From Taenia hydatigena (lineage: Eukaryota; Platyhelminthes; Cestoda; Cyclophyllidea; Taeniidae), in contig JADWOT020000001.1 of NCBI GenBank assembly GCA_036345935.2, forward strand, positions 4,132,715 through 4,196,714: 64,000 bases of DNA, read 5' to 3'. The first letter of the stretch is position 1; each line of letters opens with the position of its first letter. The notes below the pieces were generated by a model. It saw only the letters and a program-made list of their open reading frames with translations, had not been told where the DNA came from and ran no database searches. The position numbers and the translations under genes are program-made. Below, piece by piece: positions 23,601-35,840 of the stretch.

Positions 23601-24373
23601 GCAGCAACCTATCCTAAAATACTCGTGTTTGCAATTAACCTCAGATACAGCTCATACTGTGATGGCTTGTGTAGAAGGTCAGCAGGAGGCTGTCCCAGTT
23701 GTTGCTGTTAAGGCTCCGAAGACGTGGGTGAGGACCAAAACCCCGGCCGTGGTTATGCGACAGCTCATAGCTTAGGTAGTAATTCCTGTTGGCATCCGAC
23801 TAGGCCACAGAATGCCTAACTCAGCACACCAGGTGGGCACATGGCCTACGGTGTGACGATGTTTGGCATATGATTGCTTATACCATAGTGACGGTGAGCA
23901 CAATCACTCACATACTTTAACAGCTTCGGAAAGTTGTTGGACGCGAGGCACAGTAGGGTAATTCTGCATCTGAAGGCCTGTAGAGAAGTGGTTACCAAGG
24001 TCACTATGCGGATTGCAGAACTTTAATAAAGCAGGAAAAATACTTTATGACAAAATGCCCAAGCTTAATAAAGAGGTCTATCTAAGGATAAGGGCCCTCA
24101 GTGCTTCCCCTTTGAAGGTATCACCCATTCTGGGTAGGGTAAATAGACGAAAATTATGGTCAGATAACCACGGTGTTGAGGGATAGCCTCAATTACGACC
24201 ACTCAAGAACGCGCGTTCAAATGCACAGCTAAATAAACATTAAACTTTGACAATGGAAATTGAATACTCCAACAAAATACACATTCGCCTTTATAAAGTC
24301 ATCAATTGAGCTCCTACCTAGAGGATACATGAATTAGATAGCAAAACACCTCACAGAATGCCAAATCCCTACC
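17629..24373. other. Single-copy-looking interval, no supported gene
   Basis: About 6.7 kb without repeats of the mosaic family and without a recognisable protein. ORFs stay below about 145 codons and none resembles a family I know. The only stretch that looks coding by codon flow plus a splice donor is 18004-18174. Confidence 0.5.
18004..18174 (+). other. Weak candidate coding exon
   Basis: 57 codons are open from just after a TAG to a good donor (TTG then GTGAGT at 18175). The peptide has a plausible globular composition (CYDTDEVYSLGSLWLGSS) and then a Pro/Thr run. The upstream acceptor is mediocre, and neither an initiation codon nor a partner exon was found. It may be chance. Confidence 0.15.
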
Positions 24374-24772
24374 CTGTTTCCGCTCCTCCTACCACGCTTG
24401 CCTTCTTAACCTGGTTGGAACATAGAAACCATCTGCTAACAGGCACCAACAATCTTTACTTTTTCATGTAGATAAGATTGCATCTGGTTTACTTGATTGG
24501 GCTGCGCTTTAATTCCCCTTTGTGACCTGCGTCTCCAGACAGGTATCCACCACTTCCGTATTGCTCGAGACTGCATAGCACCCTCCCATACCGCGACCCA
24601 TGCTGTTCACCTAGAAGAGCAGATTGCGACCCCACCCCCTGCTTTTTGTGGCTCTGTGCTCCCTACCCGATGGTGGCTTTTAGTAGCAAACTAGAAGCAC
24701 TTTTAATTTACGATTGAGGTATCACCTCGTATCGGTAAGTGGCCCCTTCCAACGCGTAGGGTTTTAAACATC

Positions 24773-24810
24773 TGTAGAAGAGCGCAATACTCCTCTGGCT
24801 CTTCTATACA
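24773..24810. other. Hairpin conserved in both arms
   Basis: TGTAGAAGAGC and GCTCTTCTATACA face each other around a loop of about 14 nt. The partner arm keeps a perfect 11 bp stem (63549-63584). Confidence 0.5.
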
Positions 24811-25003
24811 GGGACTTCTTACCTTCAGCTCTCCGCAGAGGGCCCCTATGCCTGTGGCATTAACGCTCAACTATCAGCCAAATGAATGCATCTCGATGCC
24901 TGCTCATTCCCTGCTTCTATTGAAGTACTGCACTCAGTCATTTCCAAAACGTAGCCCAGCACGCTCACACGGAAGCGATTTCTCCGCGGCACAAAGACTG
25001 AAA

Positions 25004-25090
25004 GGTCAGAACCCCATGGACCGGAGGATGCAACTGTATCCAGAAAGCCAAAACTGAAAACGCCAGTGCAAATGGCGAACCACTGCGCCA
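25004..25090 (-). promoter_or_regulatory. tRNA-like Pol III A and B box remnants
   Basis: On the minus strand TGGCGCAGTGG (25090-25080) fits the A-box consensus TRGYNNARNNG exactly. GGTTCTGACC (25013-25004) resembles GGTTCGANNCC. Spacing is about 70 bp. The other arm has TGACGCAGTGG and GGTTCCGACC at 63267-63353. Confidence 0.4.
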
Positions 25091-25425
25091 CCTAGCCTCA
25101 GTTGAAGTGCATTAACACTCCCCATAAAGGACCGTAATGCTCGATGCTCAGAGGCCATAGAGGCTAATGACCTTAGAGAAAAGCAGTTTGCTTGAAAGGA
25201 TACAACCCGAACCCAATCAAACTACACATGACAATGGCAATGGACTTAATCACAGTCGAGGTCGACTGAGGCGCAACAATCCCCACCGCACCTTCCAACC
25301 TGCCGTCTTTCAACACACTCTCTGCACCTCCTCTCCTGTTCAATTCCTCCTCGCAGTCGCTCCCCTCCTCCCCCTCAGCTCCCACTTTAGTCATGCTAAC
25401 GACTCGGGCCCTGCAGGACATGCCG

Positions 25426-25950
25426 AGAACATCGACACCAAGCTAGCGCTCGACCACCTCCTCGCATCCCCACGCGCTCCTCACTCCCTTTCAAATAAAC
25501 AACTGGTCGCCGCCTATTGCGAAGGTTGAACTACTACCACTCACCTGCCCGTTGGAAGAAACTGCCTCGCAGAGCAGACTCACGGAGGCGGCGAGCTAAG
25601 CCACCACCAAGACCTCCCACGACGGAACCCCAGTACCGTATTCCCACCTACGTCCCCATTCTTCGCGCTCCTTTCAACGCAACCACAAAACCACGGAATG
25701 CGACAAACCCCCCGAAGTACAGCGACATGCCACGCCCCACCTGTCACCCATATCTCATCCCTGCTCGCACTCAAGCATTCAGGCCGATTACTCCTTCATC
25801 TGATGTCTCAAATTAGCTAACAATGAAACTAAGAATACTTCAATCTATCTCGCGGAAATATAAGTAAGCAAGACCACTCAGCGTCCTCAAAACGGAGGAG
25901 GCCACACCCACCCACTCCCCAGCCCCCAACCTCCGTAGGCCTACCTACCT
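25426..25950. other. GC-rich segment next to the duplication break
   Basis: About 25260-25800 is visibly richer in C and CpG than its surroundings and has Pro/Arg-rich open frames on the plus strand (for example 25517-25816, which starts at TTG). It ends in a CTAC microsatellite at 25941-25959. It could be a promoter or first-exon region; no supported ORF. Confidence 0.35.
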
Positions 25951-25956
25951 ACCTAC

Positions 25957-26431
25957 CTCATCGTCCATGTCGCCATATTTTATGCTTGTCGCCCCTGCAA
26001 ACTGAAATGGACACCCATTTGTGAGAGAAGGAAGTCCCAACAATGGCAAAAAGACCCCAATCAAGAATAAGAGAAGGAAGAGATAAATGGTGACAGCCTC
26101 GACAAGGCGACGCGGTAGAATGAGATATTGGTGGAGACGGCTCAATGAAAGATAGAGATGTTTCATCGCTGGATTCGCCAGAGCCAGAAGAAACTCGCAC
26201 GGACATTGGGTTAAGAATCCTATGAACACAGCCCTGAATGAAGAACAATTAGAATAAAGATGAGAAGTATAACGCTGAAACCGGCAAGACCCTAAATCAC
26301 AGAAAAACGGAGAAGGCATATTTAGGATTACCACTTACAGACAAAAGTCTAACGAAAAATCCAAGGCGACGAGCCGCTAATCGCCAGGATCCCATGGCTT
26401 TCACGACGAGAGGAAATCCGTTGCATTGCAT
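25957..26431 (-). CDS. Candidate two-exon gene, unknown product
   Basis: Exon 1 ends at 26339 before a strong donor (GTAAGTGG). The intron of 105 bp (26234-26338) ends in a pyrimidine-rich tract and CAG. Exon 2 covers 25957-26233 and is followed by GAG|GTAGGT. From the ATG at 26431 (or 26395, MGSWRLAARRLGFF) joining keeps phase 0 and gives about 110-122 residues with a Ser/Glu/Asp-rich stretch (SSGSGESSDETSLSF), ending at TGA 25958-25960. A second frame through all of exon 2 is also open, encodes a hydrophobic membrane-like segment and continues into the 3' donor; it would need a different upstream exon. No family recognised. Based on splice signals only. Confidence 0.25.
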
Positions 26432-26439
26432 TATGTGTG

Positions 26440-28809
26440 TTTCAATAAACCAACTTTGAAAGTGGAACCTCACATTTGACGGACCACGAGGGCGACGGAC
26501 TAAAATGAAGACGGAAAAAAGGAAAGTGGAGGAGGCGCTTTTCACCAACTTGGTCCTTTTCAATGCGTCGTTTTGACTGCCTCGTCAAGCCAACATCAGC
26601 CCATTAACATTTAGTATCAGTCCTCCATTATGGATAAAAAAGACATCCAGACCATAAAATTACGCCCAAAATGCTCGAGACACGTCCCTTAAGTCGCGTT
26701 TCAATTCTAACAAGGTGGAGTTTATGGATGTTTAAGAAGACTACGATCCATGCAAACCACCACTGCGCCTACACGAGAAACTATTTAAACGTCACGTCAC
26801 AACTGCTCTGTTATTTTAAATAAATTTTGCAAAAGGAACAGTAGCACCACAGCAAACTCATGGAGTGCAAAGCAAGAAAAACAGAAATATGGGTTCTAGC
26901 TATCATATCCGATTAGCTCAGATAGAATCTACGGAAGTTATTTCTATTCAGATTAAGAGCTTGCGCCGGTTAAGCTTCAAAAATCCAGCTGCACGTTTAG
27001 AAATGGAAAACCTCTTCCTCTCTTCAGAATCGAGCCAAAATTCGTCCCCAATCGCTATCGCCGGTTTCTGCGATAAGACTCATCCTGACATGCAGAGGAA
27101 TCTACCCGCACCTATTTAAAACTACAAGGGTTGAAGCTTAGATGCCTGATAAGTTTAAATTATTTATATGTTCCCCACAAGTGATAAGGTTACACCCATC
27201 TCCATTCAAATATCAAGCAAAGAATGCGAAAAAAACTGCCTCCACAGTAGCCCTATGTCCCAAAATCCCACCCAGTAGTCAGTAATCGTTAATGCACAGA
27301 ACCACTAAGTTCCCAAACTCGAACCACAGTAAGGTCATCCCAAAAGGCAGACACTCAGAAAGACTTGACACTTCCTGCAGTCAACATTTAATACAACCTC
27401 TTCAGTCGTAATCAAGGAATGACCTTTTCCAAAAAGATAACAAACTGCCACAAATTCAAAAAAAATGACCACAAAAGCCTACCAATATTTGCAAAAAGTA
27501 CAGCTGCATGCAGCACTAGTGCCAGCTCAAATGACGTTCTTCAAGTTTATTAGGATAAGCCTTTCCAAAACTGGACATCGACAATCAATTCCATAAAACT
27601 GACTTCGCACCACCTTGTAACGCCCGAAATGTGCGCCAAACACCTACTTCTGCGCATAAAGCTACAGGTAAAAGGATGAGAGGATATCGCAGGGAAGAAA
27701 CCCACGCACCTTACGAATTTAAACGAAGCAAACCGAGGAATTGAGCCTAAACCAAGCCAATGATAAGATGGGCTATATCAGCATACGACCTTCGGAGTGG
27801 TTAAGCAGAGATAATTAAATGTTTAAAGTGTATTGCCTTTATGCACAATTAACAGGCCTAATTTTACTCGTGGATTAATTAATCACTTTTTCGACGGATC
27901 GTAATGCATTGTGAGTGCCAAAATGTGCACATTATTAGAAGTAAAAGTTTATTACCTGGACAAGTAACTTATAAGTCAAATCATTTTTAGATTCGGTCTA
28001 ACCCACTTTATCTAAGTAACTTGCGCTATTTATACAAGCATGTGCCTCACATAGGAGGTGTAGCGGCCCGAGACTTCCTTGAAGGCAAATGAAGGCATAC
28101 ACTAGCGCAGAATGTGTATTCAACAAACAGAGGGAATGCGGCCGCTGGCATTTCCTCGAGGTCAGTCCAAGCGGCGAGAATGATATGGCTACACAAGTGA
28201 CCGGAACCAGGCAGTCAGAACAAACAAAGTGGTACAGTAAGCTTAGACTTTACTTACACTTATTTTGCATGCGACAGTTGTATGTTTTGGATTCGTGATC
28301 GCGTTCCATGCTCCAGCGAAACATTTTGCCTTGTGCGCTCAAAATTTGACCTTCCTGCTGATTCGTCTTATTTCAGAAGTGCCATGAAGCACAATGCAAT
28401 CGCACGAGGAGTTCATTTTACTTTTATTCTTATGCAATCCCGGGGAATTAATTGCCAGGATTACTCTCTCGGAGATGAAGTCCTGATGGTATTACTGCTT
28501 TTACACTAGTCAATGTACTGCTGAGGCACCACTTTAGTGTGTATTTGTTACGCTGTGTGTTACCGTGAGTTATTTGGGTATTACCACGTTTATGATTGGC
28601 ATCTCAAGAGGCAGAAAGTGGTTTAACCGAATTGGGTTTTCCATTGCAAAGGGAATAAAAATAAATTAGCTGGCTTACAAGCACTTTTGTTCAGTCGCAT
28701 CGCTCTTGTGAATCTCGAAGCCTGGACATGTTACATCGCCAACTCTGTTATGCACGTCTTCGTTGTCCACCGCTTTTATCTAATTTCGACCATTCCTTCC
28801 TAGTCGTTT
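26440..28809. other. Single-copy-looking interval, nothing supported
   Basis: AT-richer sequence without repeat-family homology in this window and without convincing exons. The longest frames are 84 codons or fewer and not protein-like. Confidence 0.5.
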
Positions 28810-28960
28810 TGTGCTCACCCAACACATGTTGTAAGCGTTAAGGGAAATACCAACAGCAAGAAAGAAGGAAGATTAAATACGAGCAAAATATATTCACACT
28901 AAAAACATGTGTCATGGTAGTGGCGATGGAAATGGGGTGTAACATCGCAACGCTCGATAG

Positions 28961-29140
28961 TTAACTTAAGTCATTTGTGTGGGGGAGGGGTGAAGAGTCG
29001 TTGACATCGGATGAAGTATCGGAGCCAACGTGCGTCCGCAGTGCGTCCTGCATCAAGTCGGGATAGTCGGCGTCAACGTACACCGGCGTGTACGATTGCT
29101 GTGGTGACGAGGGTTCGTCCTGTGAAGTCGAGCTGTCCAT
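28961..29140 (-). CDS. Acidic microprotein, copy 5 (ORF intact, promoter lost)
   Basis: The 59-residue ORF shares with copy 8 the changes Glu33 to Ala, Trp35 to Arg, Asp39 to Gly, Asn45 to Asp and Ser58 to Leu, so both descend from one variant. The acceptor-like site and GGT tract are present, but homology to the family stops at about 29752, before the TATATAA/CCAAT block, where module A sequence begins (29764). A 0.9-1.2 kb island in otherwise single-copy DNA, it is probably a silent copy unless another promoter is used. Confidence 0.5.
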   Translation of the reverse strand: MDSSTSQDEPSSPQQSYTPVYVDADYPDLMQDALRTHVGSDTSSDVNDSSPLPHTNDLS

Positions 29141-29371
29141 TGTTTGGTTGTGATGAGGTACACTCACCCACCTACAGAAAGTAAATCCACAGATCACATT
29201 CAATACATCAAACAATCCCAACTCACAACAGCGTACTCTTGGTGATGTGCTTGATTTCACATAAATATTAATTCCTTGTCTAAAATGTCTGACAATCTGA
29301 CTGTGCGAAAATTGTGACAGATATATGCCAGTGCCAATAAACGTGAAATGTTGAATGTAAAGCACGGCTTT

Positions 29372-29676
29372 GTGGTGGTGGTGGTGGTGGTGTTGGTGGT
29401 GGTGGTGGTGGTGGTGGTGGTGGTGGTGGTGGTGGTGGTGGTGGTGGTGGTGGTGGTGGTGGTGGTGGTGGTGGTGTGGTGGTGGTGGTGGTGGTGGTGG
29501 TGGTGTGTGGTGGTGGTGTGGTGGTGGTGTGGTGGTGGTGTGGTGGTGGTGGTGGTGGTGGTGTGGTGGTGGTGGTGGTGGTGGTGGTGGTGGTGGTGGT
29601 GGTGGTGGTGGTGGTGGTGGTGGTGGTGGTGGTGGTGGTGGTGGTGGTGGTGGTGGTGGTGGTGGTGGTGGTGGTG
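29372..29676. repeat. Interrupted GGT microsatellite, about 305 bp
   Basis: GGT units are broken by TGT and GTGTGGT interruptions. It occupies the same leader position as the tracts at 3438, 6920 and 46812. Poly-His/Thr/Pro frames through it are artefacts. Confidence 0.95.
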
Positions 29677-29763
29677 CAAATTCAACTCCATACGCAGAGT
29701 ATGTGTAAGGTGACTGTGGAATCCCACGACGATGATGAATGAATGAAACCACATTTTTTGAAA

Positions 29764-29982
29764 AACAGCAAGTAATTTTAACAATATGGAAGGTCGCAAA
29801 AGGAAAGTGTCACATCGACGGGACGTCAATGGAAAACATTTAAACGTGCTATCGGCAAATCATAGTGATTTCACTGCTCTCTAACGGAACCACCGCCCCA
29901 GTGTGAGAGTTGTCACCACCGAAATGACGAAATGCCAAAAACAAAGTAAGCAATTCATATCAGTAGGCTTGCGCGATCTGTT
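29764..29982 (-). repeat. Module A outer end fragment
   Basis: Matches 17413-17628 in inverse orientation and 1-180 directly. It ends just after GATCTGTT. It is joined on its left to the cut leader of microgene copy 5. Confidence 0.75.
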
Positions 29983-31503
29983 TTGGAATGATTTCTTACT
30001 CTTGCTGTTACACCCAACAAGTGGATAAGGAAGCATAAACTCAGTTGTACTTGCACTGAGGATAGGTAACGCAGCCGACGGATATAAATAAATAATCGCA
30101 GAATTGATGCACGAGCACAGGAAAAAAGGACTGAAAACAATTAAGACAGAGATTGGGATCTCCTTGTGTCTTGGTGTAAACCAGCTACAGGTATGTGGCT
30201 CGTTTTGTGTGTGGCGAAGTAGCTACTGTCAAAGGAGGAAAAGTGTTGTTTATAAGTGTCCTTTCATTAACACTTGATTGCCAAAAGGAAGATATCCGCG
30301 TGCAGAAAAGACGAGAAGCTTGTGAGCCGTCAAAAATACTACATAAACTCGGAGAAATTCGGTTACGGCTTTTTTTAGAAGCTTTGTTTGTATCAAGCGA
30401 AACCCGCCTATATGCAGCTACAAATGTAGTGGGACGGCGTTCACCTGGAAGGAAACAGAGGAAGCGGAATTTCGGATGAATTTATCATTCAGCAAAGTAT
30501 AGGCTGTCATTAGTTTGCATTTGTGTAGGCGACGATATAGTCGAGATGTCCATTTAAGCTCGTGACTTTCTAGTCACCTTTGTTTGCACGCAGCCTCCCA
30601 AAAATGCTTAGAAGAATCTCACATCTTAATAGGTTTTTAATGAATTCGACGTTACACCTAAACAGCACCCTTTACAATCCATAATGCTCACTTATTCCTA
30701 TATGAACTACATATCACTCTTAAATTTCGGTGTGCGTTTATGTCTACCAAGAATCCTACCATTTCACCTCTCTCTACTGGTAAGAACTAAACGCATTCAT
30801 GATGAGCGCATCACAATTCGTATAATTCCATCATATTATAAAGTCAACATCACTTTGGTTAATATTCATATGTCGTGAAGGAATTTGATGCAAACCAAAC
30901 CAGTTAACCAAGAGACCGAATCGTTGAAGCGTATTTTACTGCAGGTAATTGACTTCGACATTCCAGCTGGTATTACCTTACCCAAAGAAAGTTCATGCCT
31001 AACAGCATGGTGTGTGTAGAATAGCCATTAGGCAAACTTGTGTCAAATTCAATAGAAACCATTGTTGGGGGATCCAGGCATTTGCAGCATCTCTCCATGC
31101 AGAGGAAGACGGTAGAGACGATTTGTAAAATTGACATGTGACCATCCTCTTTCGCACTCTTCCTAAACAACCCGCACTAACGAATCCAGGGTGTCTCGGG
31201 GCTCATAGATGAAGGTGGCATATGGAAGGCTGGCTAGTAGTTTATCTGTCGTTAAACTGCCGTAATCTGCCTCTAGGTCTTTAATATATGGCAGACGCAT
31301 TTAGCTGTGATGTCTCCTCCAGTTATCATTCCTCACCTTAATGAAAGTCAATTCTACAGCGTTTAGATGAAATCGCCTCACTAATCCGACCTTCACAGGT
31401 ATAGACGTCATCATCAACTCTGAATCGCCTTTAGACTCTCGACTATTGTTTTTCGCAGCCCTTGTGCGAGTTCAGCACCATCGTTGTATTGAATGGGCTA
31501 AGC

Positions 31504-31770
31504 TTACTTCCTGAACGGAAAGTAGTCAGATGGTGGTTGGCGGCTTTGCGCAGTACAATTCAACGCTGCCTTATATGCCACTATTAACTCTAATGGGAAA
31601 TTGAAGGTTGCCTCTCCTTCCTCTCGGAGCTTCAGTAGTGCTCGCCTAAGCGTGACAAAATCATCCCCTTCTGCCTGATGGAATGTGAGCGTAATGTCGG
31701 AAGCGAATATGCATTGCATCACCTTGACAACAGGCATTACGAAACTCTCACAAAGTAAAAATTTTGCCAT
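31504..31770 (-). other. Weak candidate coding exon
   Basis: An ATG-started frame of 88 codons has a protein-like central stretch (EGDDFVTLRRALLKLREEG). A possible acceptor (CATTCCATCAG) sits before that stretch and a GTAAGC donor-like site lies at the end. No family recognised and no neighbouring exon found. Confidence 0.2.
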
Positions 31771-32301
31771 TATCTATGCTTGGCATCACCGTTAGACTTT
31801 GAAGAATGAAGACCTGAAGCATAAAGAGGTCCACGAGTGCAACTTGAGGCCACTGTGTTAAAGACATCCACTCAAACGAGAAGGAGACGTGATTGATTAT
31901 GCAGGGGTTTTCCAAAGGTAAAATACCCACGAGGACAACTGCTTAACTAATCAAGGCTTTCTTTTCCGTTAACAGTTTGACTATTGAGCCAACGAAAGCA
32001 CACATGCTAGGAGAGGCCACCAATGATGAGGATCGGTAGGTCATTAGCATACTGTACGATTGCCTGTGAATATACATCATGTTATCAAGTCACTTTAGGA
32101 TCCTTGAACAGTAAGTTTGAGAGAAAGCGAACCTATTAGGTCTTATTATGCCTTAACGAAATAATAACTCAAAGATTTTAGAGCAGATACCCTCTCTTTC
32201 CGCCCTTTCACATTCCTTCCATTTTTTAACCATTACGCGGAAGAAGCTGTAGGACATCACTACCAAGTGTGTGAGAACAGCTGCTCATCATTGTCTTGTC
32301 A

Positions 32302-32599
32302 GCAAGCGTGAACTGCTTAAACTACTGGAGCGCGCATTTACCAATCCTGCAGCGAAATTCAGATGTAGAGCACTTCTGTCATTCAGCCAGTCTCCTGCCA
32401 GCCAGCTTCTTTTAGATGTCTGCATCCTCATGGAAATGGCCAATGTGCTGCGTGGTGTGAACACAACTGCAATGGCTGAGATCGTCACTGATGGACATGT
32501 GAAGGCCTCCTACTTGTGTGCGTCTCTTCAGTGGCTTAAGCACGCATCAAAGCACCTCTGTGCAGGAGAATTTGAGCGCTCTAACACTGTACTGCACTG
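32302..32599 (+). other. Weak candidate terminal exon
   Basis: After a good pyrimidine-rich acceptor (TCATTGTCTTGTCAG) a frame of about 98 codons stays open to TGA at 32597-32599. The peptide is Leu/Ala-rich with helix-like stretches (LLKLLERAF, LLLDVCILMEMANVL) and balanced codon usage. No domain recognised; partner exons were not found. Confidence 0.22.
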
Positions 32600-32880
32600 A
32601 GCTTGTAATGTTTGTGGATGCAGGTGGATATCACCATTCTATGTGCTACGTAGCCGTTCTCGTTCACAATCACCATCGTCTAATGCTACACCCTTACAGC
32701 GTGTGGCATTGTGGTTACGGTGTTTGAATTGAGCTATGCCACCATGTGTGCTGAAGCTGTTGACACTCATACGAGGTCACACTTGTCATAATTGTCGTTC
32801 TTGCCACTTTAAGTGGCGTACGGTGCCATCAAGGTGCCATGACATTAAAAACCTACAAATGTGACACAAGACAGACGGTA

Positions 32881-33235
32881 AACCACAGATTTAAATCGCA
32901 CATTTATAATTGCTCTATTTTTTAAGTCTTTTTAAACCACCCTTTGCTAACATTGGGTTTTACTGACTTGAAGCAAACGAGGCAAAGAGGTAATTGCTTT
33001 TGCTAATGAGTGAAGGCAAAAAGTTGGGTATGACTATCTAAAATATGAAAACCATAGATTTGAATCCAACATTTTTAATTTATGTTTGAATTACCCTTAA
33101 ATAAATCTGGTTTCAATGACCTAAAGCGAACGAGGCAAAGCGTGAATTCCAGAATGGTATATGTAAACATCCAAGAGGTAATTGCTTTTGCTAATGATAG
33201 ACAGCGAAAATTGGGACTGACCATATAAAATATGC
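32881..33235 (+). repeat. Imperfect tandem duplication (about 170-185 bp unit)
   Basis: Unit 1 begins AACCACAGATTTAAAT at 32881 and unit 2 AACCATAGATTTGAAT at 33050. Both contain GAGGCAAAG and GGTAATTGCTTTTGCTAATG; the second has about 40 bp inserted between these blocks. Confidence 0.65.
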
Positions 33236-35714
33236 CTTAACTCACACAATACTGTAGTTATGAAGTCCTTTAGGCTGTAAACAATGCCACTAATGCTAAG
33301 CATAACGTAGGGTTTGTTTTAAAATTGACCTCCAAACGGCTGTGGGGCTGGGAGCTAATGCAGTAAATAGCAGTAACCCACTAACTCCCATGCATAAAGG
33401 ATTGGTTGTGTGTTTTATCCTTCGTTTTGTTAGCACGCAGTGATGGATTTGTTGATTGAGAATGAGAATAACCACATAAAACACGGGCTGGTAATACCTG
33501 AATTCGTCAACGGAAGACTTGAGGTGGGGTAGCCTGGCACAGAGAGGTAGAACTCATCATCTCAGGCGCTAAATCAATTCTTCAGGCAGCAGTGGGACAT
33601 CGGTATGGTGCACAGAACGGAGAAGCTATAACTTGCCTATCAGTGACTATATTTGGCTTTCAATGGTTACTCACAATAGTTAAAATATTTATAGCTTGGT
33701 TCGGGCGAATAATTATCAACCCGATCAGTGAAGAACTCAGTCGAGTTGGCAGTCGAACCATCCTTTAGGGAAGATGAAGACAATATATTCGTACAACAAG
33801 AAAACTATCCCTTTGGTCATGCAAAATCAGCATAAAATTCTACTTGTGGCTGTCATCTCGTCTATTCACCAATGCATGCTTAAAAGACATCTCGATGGTG
33901 GATTGAATAATCTGTTCATTACCTTGGTTTAACACTTTGTTAAGAAATCCAATAGAATTACTTTCCATCATCCATTCACCCATCTGTCAGTGCATTTCGA
34001 ATCGGTCTCTTTATCTTTGGACAGTCCAGGACTGAGGAGCTGGATCAGTAAGAGTTGCCTTCATTCGTCTCGATCGTCATAGGCCACTACTTTTCCATTG
34101 CATGCCATTAGAGTTCGCGCTTTAGAATGAGACATTACCACCTAAAATAATGACATGCGAAAATGGGGCGACGCATTCATTTCAGTAGACATGCGTGTTT
34201 TGCATTAGAATGATGTTGAACTTCTCGCTGAGTCATCTAATAAGTATATAAAGGACTTCATACTCAAACATACTTATTTTATCAATGCATATTACCGATG
34301 ACGTCCACTAACGTGCTCATGCAACCATCAAGAATAAGTGAAAAACAGTGGAACCCTTTTGCAATCACGGAGCTAGGAAGGTGGGGCAAAATGAATGCAC
34401 GTGGGCGATCCCCTCATGCCCTGATTCACAACAGCCTGATTCGTGTGACCTGGGTTGCGTGTGACCTCCAAACTACTGAAGCAAAAGTACAGACTCTTCA
34501 GTGGCATTTTTAAATTCCGATTCGCTTCATAAATAACTACAAGCTACGCATTTGAATTCCTCGTACAATTAAAAATGAGGAGGCATAAGCTGCTACAATT
34601 GTTCACAGATTTAGCTGCATTCGCCTCCCACATTTCACGACATTGCGAAATGCCTTTCTGATGCTCCACCACAATCTACACATAAGCAGCCACAAATTTA
34701 TTGGTGAGCAACTTCGGTCGAAAGGAAACCGAGGAAGCAAGGTCATGAAGAAATGTGCCAAACGACACAGCTTGAGATGTCATCGAGGCTTAACACGATT
34801 GGACCCATCTTCCTGGATAAAATGGTTCGTTGCTGGCCGAAGGATTAATGTGAGGCTTTTAAATTGACCAAAAAAGACCAAACTTTCAATCAAGCGTAAA
34901 TCTGTTGAATGATTTGATGGACCCACTTAAATGGTAATCCTTCTCTGATTGCATGGATCACAATCAACCTTAGACAATAGCAGATGTTTTTGGAAATATT
35001 GTGACAACATTGCGTACCAATTAATCTACTAAGACGTTTCTCAAGTAAACAGCGCCTAAACATAAGTTGTGGATTTTGAGAGCCAAATTTTTTGAAACAA
35101 ATGCAGAGGCAGGAAATCAAATGACTAATTTATACCTGCAGACAATCCTGGGATTGGCACAAAATCCACCAATGCAGTAGATAGGTGACTGCTATAAAAA
35201 ATGCCACTCCTAATTAATATTTACTAACACTAGTCAACTCTACCGAATGTTCTTACCCTGTGGTCAATTGGTCTGTCCATTAGTACGCAAAACTGGGATT
35301 ATTGTTATTTTAAGCGGAAATTGCCTGAAATTTGCCGTCGATGGGCCACTCGGTTTATAAAGAAGAGGTGATCTGGCTTACTACTTAGAAGACAGGTGAA
35401 TTGTTGGCGTTTGGATAAGCTGAGAGGTTATGGAGACGGACAAAATGCTGTGCCGTTGAGAGGTGGCTGGTCACGAAAACTAAGGCGTCTGTGCAGTTTA
35501 CTACACCGTGTTCACGCTTATTTGCCGAAACAACTAATTTTAATTTTGTTTTAGAAATTCGCATCAGTTTTATCACAAACAGGTTGCGCAAACATGCCAT
35601 TTATCACTACGTTTGATTTGTGAAACCCTACAATAACTGCCGAACTCAAAGCTAAATTAATTCGGCCCCGACACTAAAAGTCATGACAACCGGTTGCGGA
35701 CGCCGAACAATGTG

Positions 35715-35840
35715 ACTTGGCACAACTCTGTTCGTACCTTGTCGTGTTCACCACATTCTTGTATAGATAACTCTATTCTGAGCCCAAACCTAGGCAGGCA
35801 AACTGGACGGTGTACATTGGGTAAGTTGTTGCTTCTGCTG
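35715..35840 (+). repeat. Decayed module A promoter region
   Basis: The order GTGTTCACCAC, TTGTATAGATA, TGAGC, AGGCAGGCAAACTGGACGG matches the module A promoter and leader but with many substitutions and no CACGTG. It is an old copy outside the main arrays. Confidence 0.4.

Larger units (their letters stand above)
24374..25425 (-). repeat. Inverted duplication, left arm, SINE-like
   Basis: Reverse complement of 62938-64000, by eye about 93-95% identical; the right arm runs off the window. On the minus strand it begins with a tRNA-like A box (25080-25090) and a degenerate B box (25004-25013). It also contains a conserved hairpin (24773-24810). The inner end (25425) is a sharp homology break. 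A Pol III-derived SINE with a long body is one reading. Confidence 0.8.

Noticed and set aside
34245..34252. Isolated TATATAAAG motif
   Set aside because: No conserved neighbours, no CCAAT at 25 bp and no ORF behind it.
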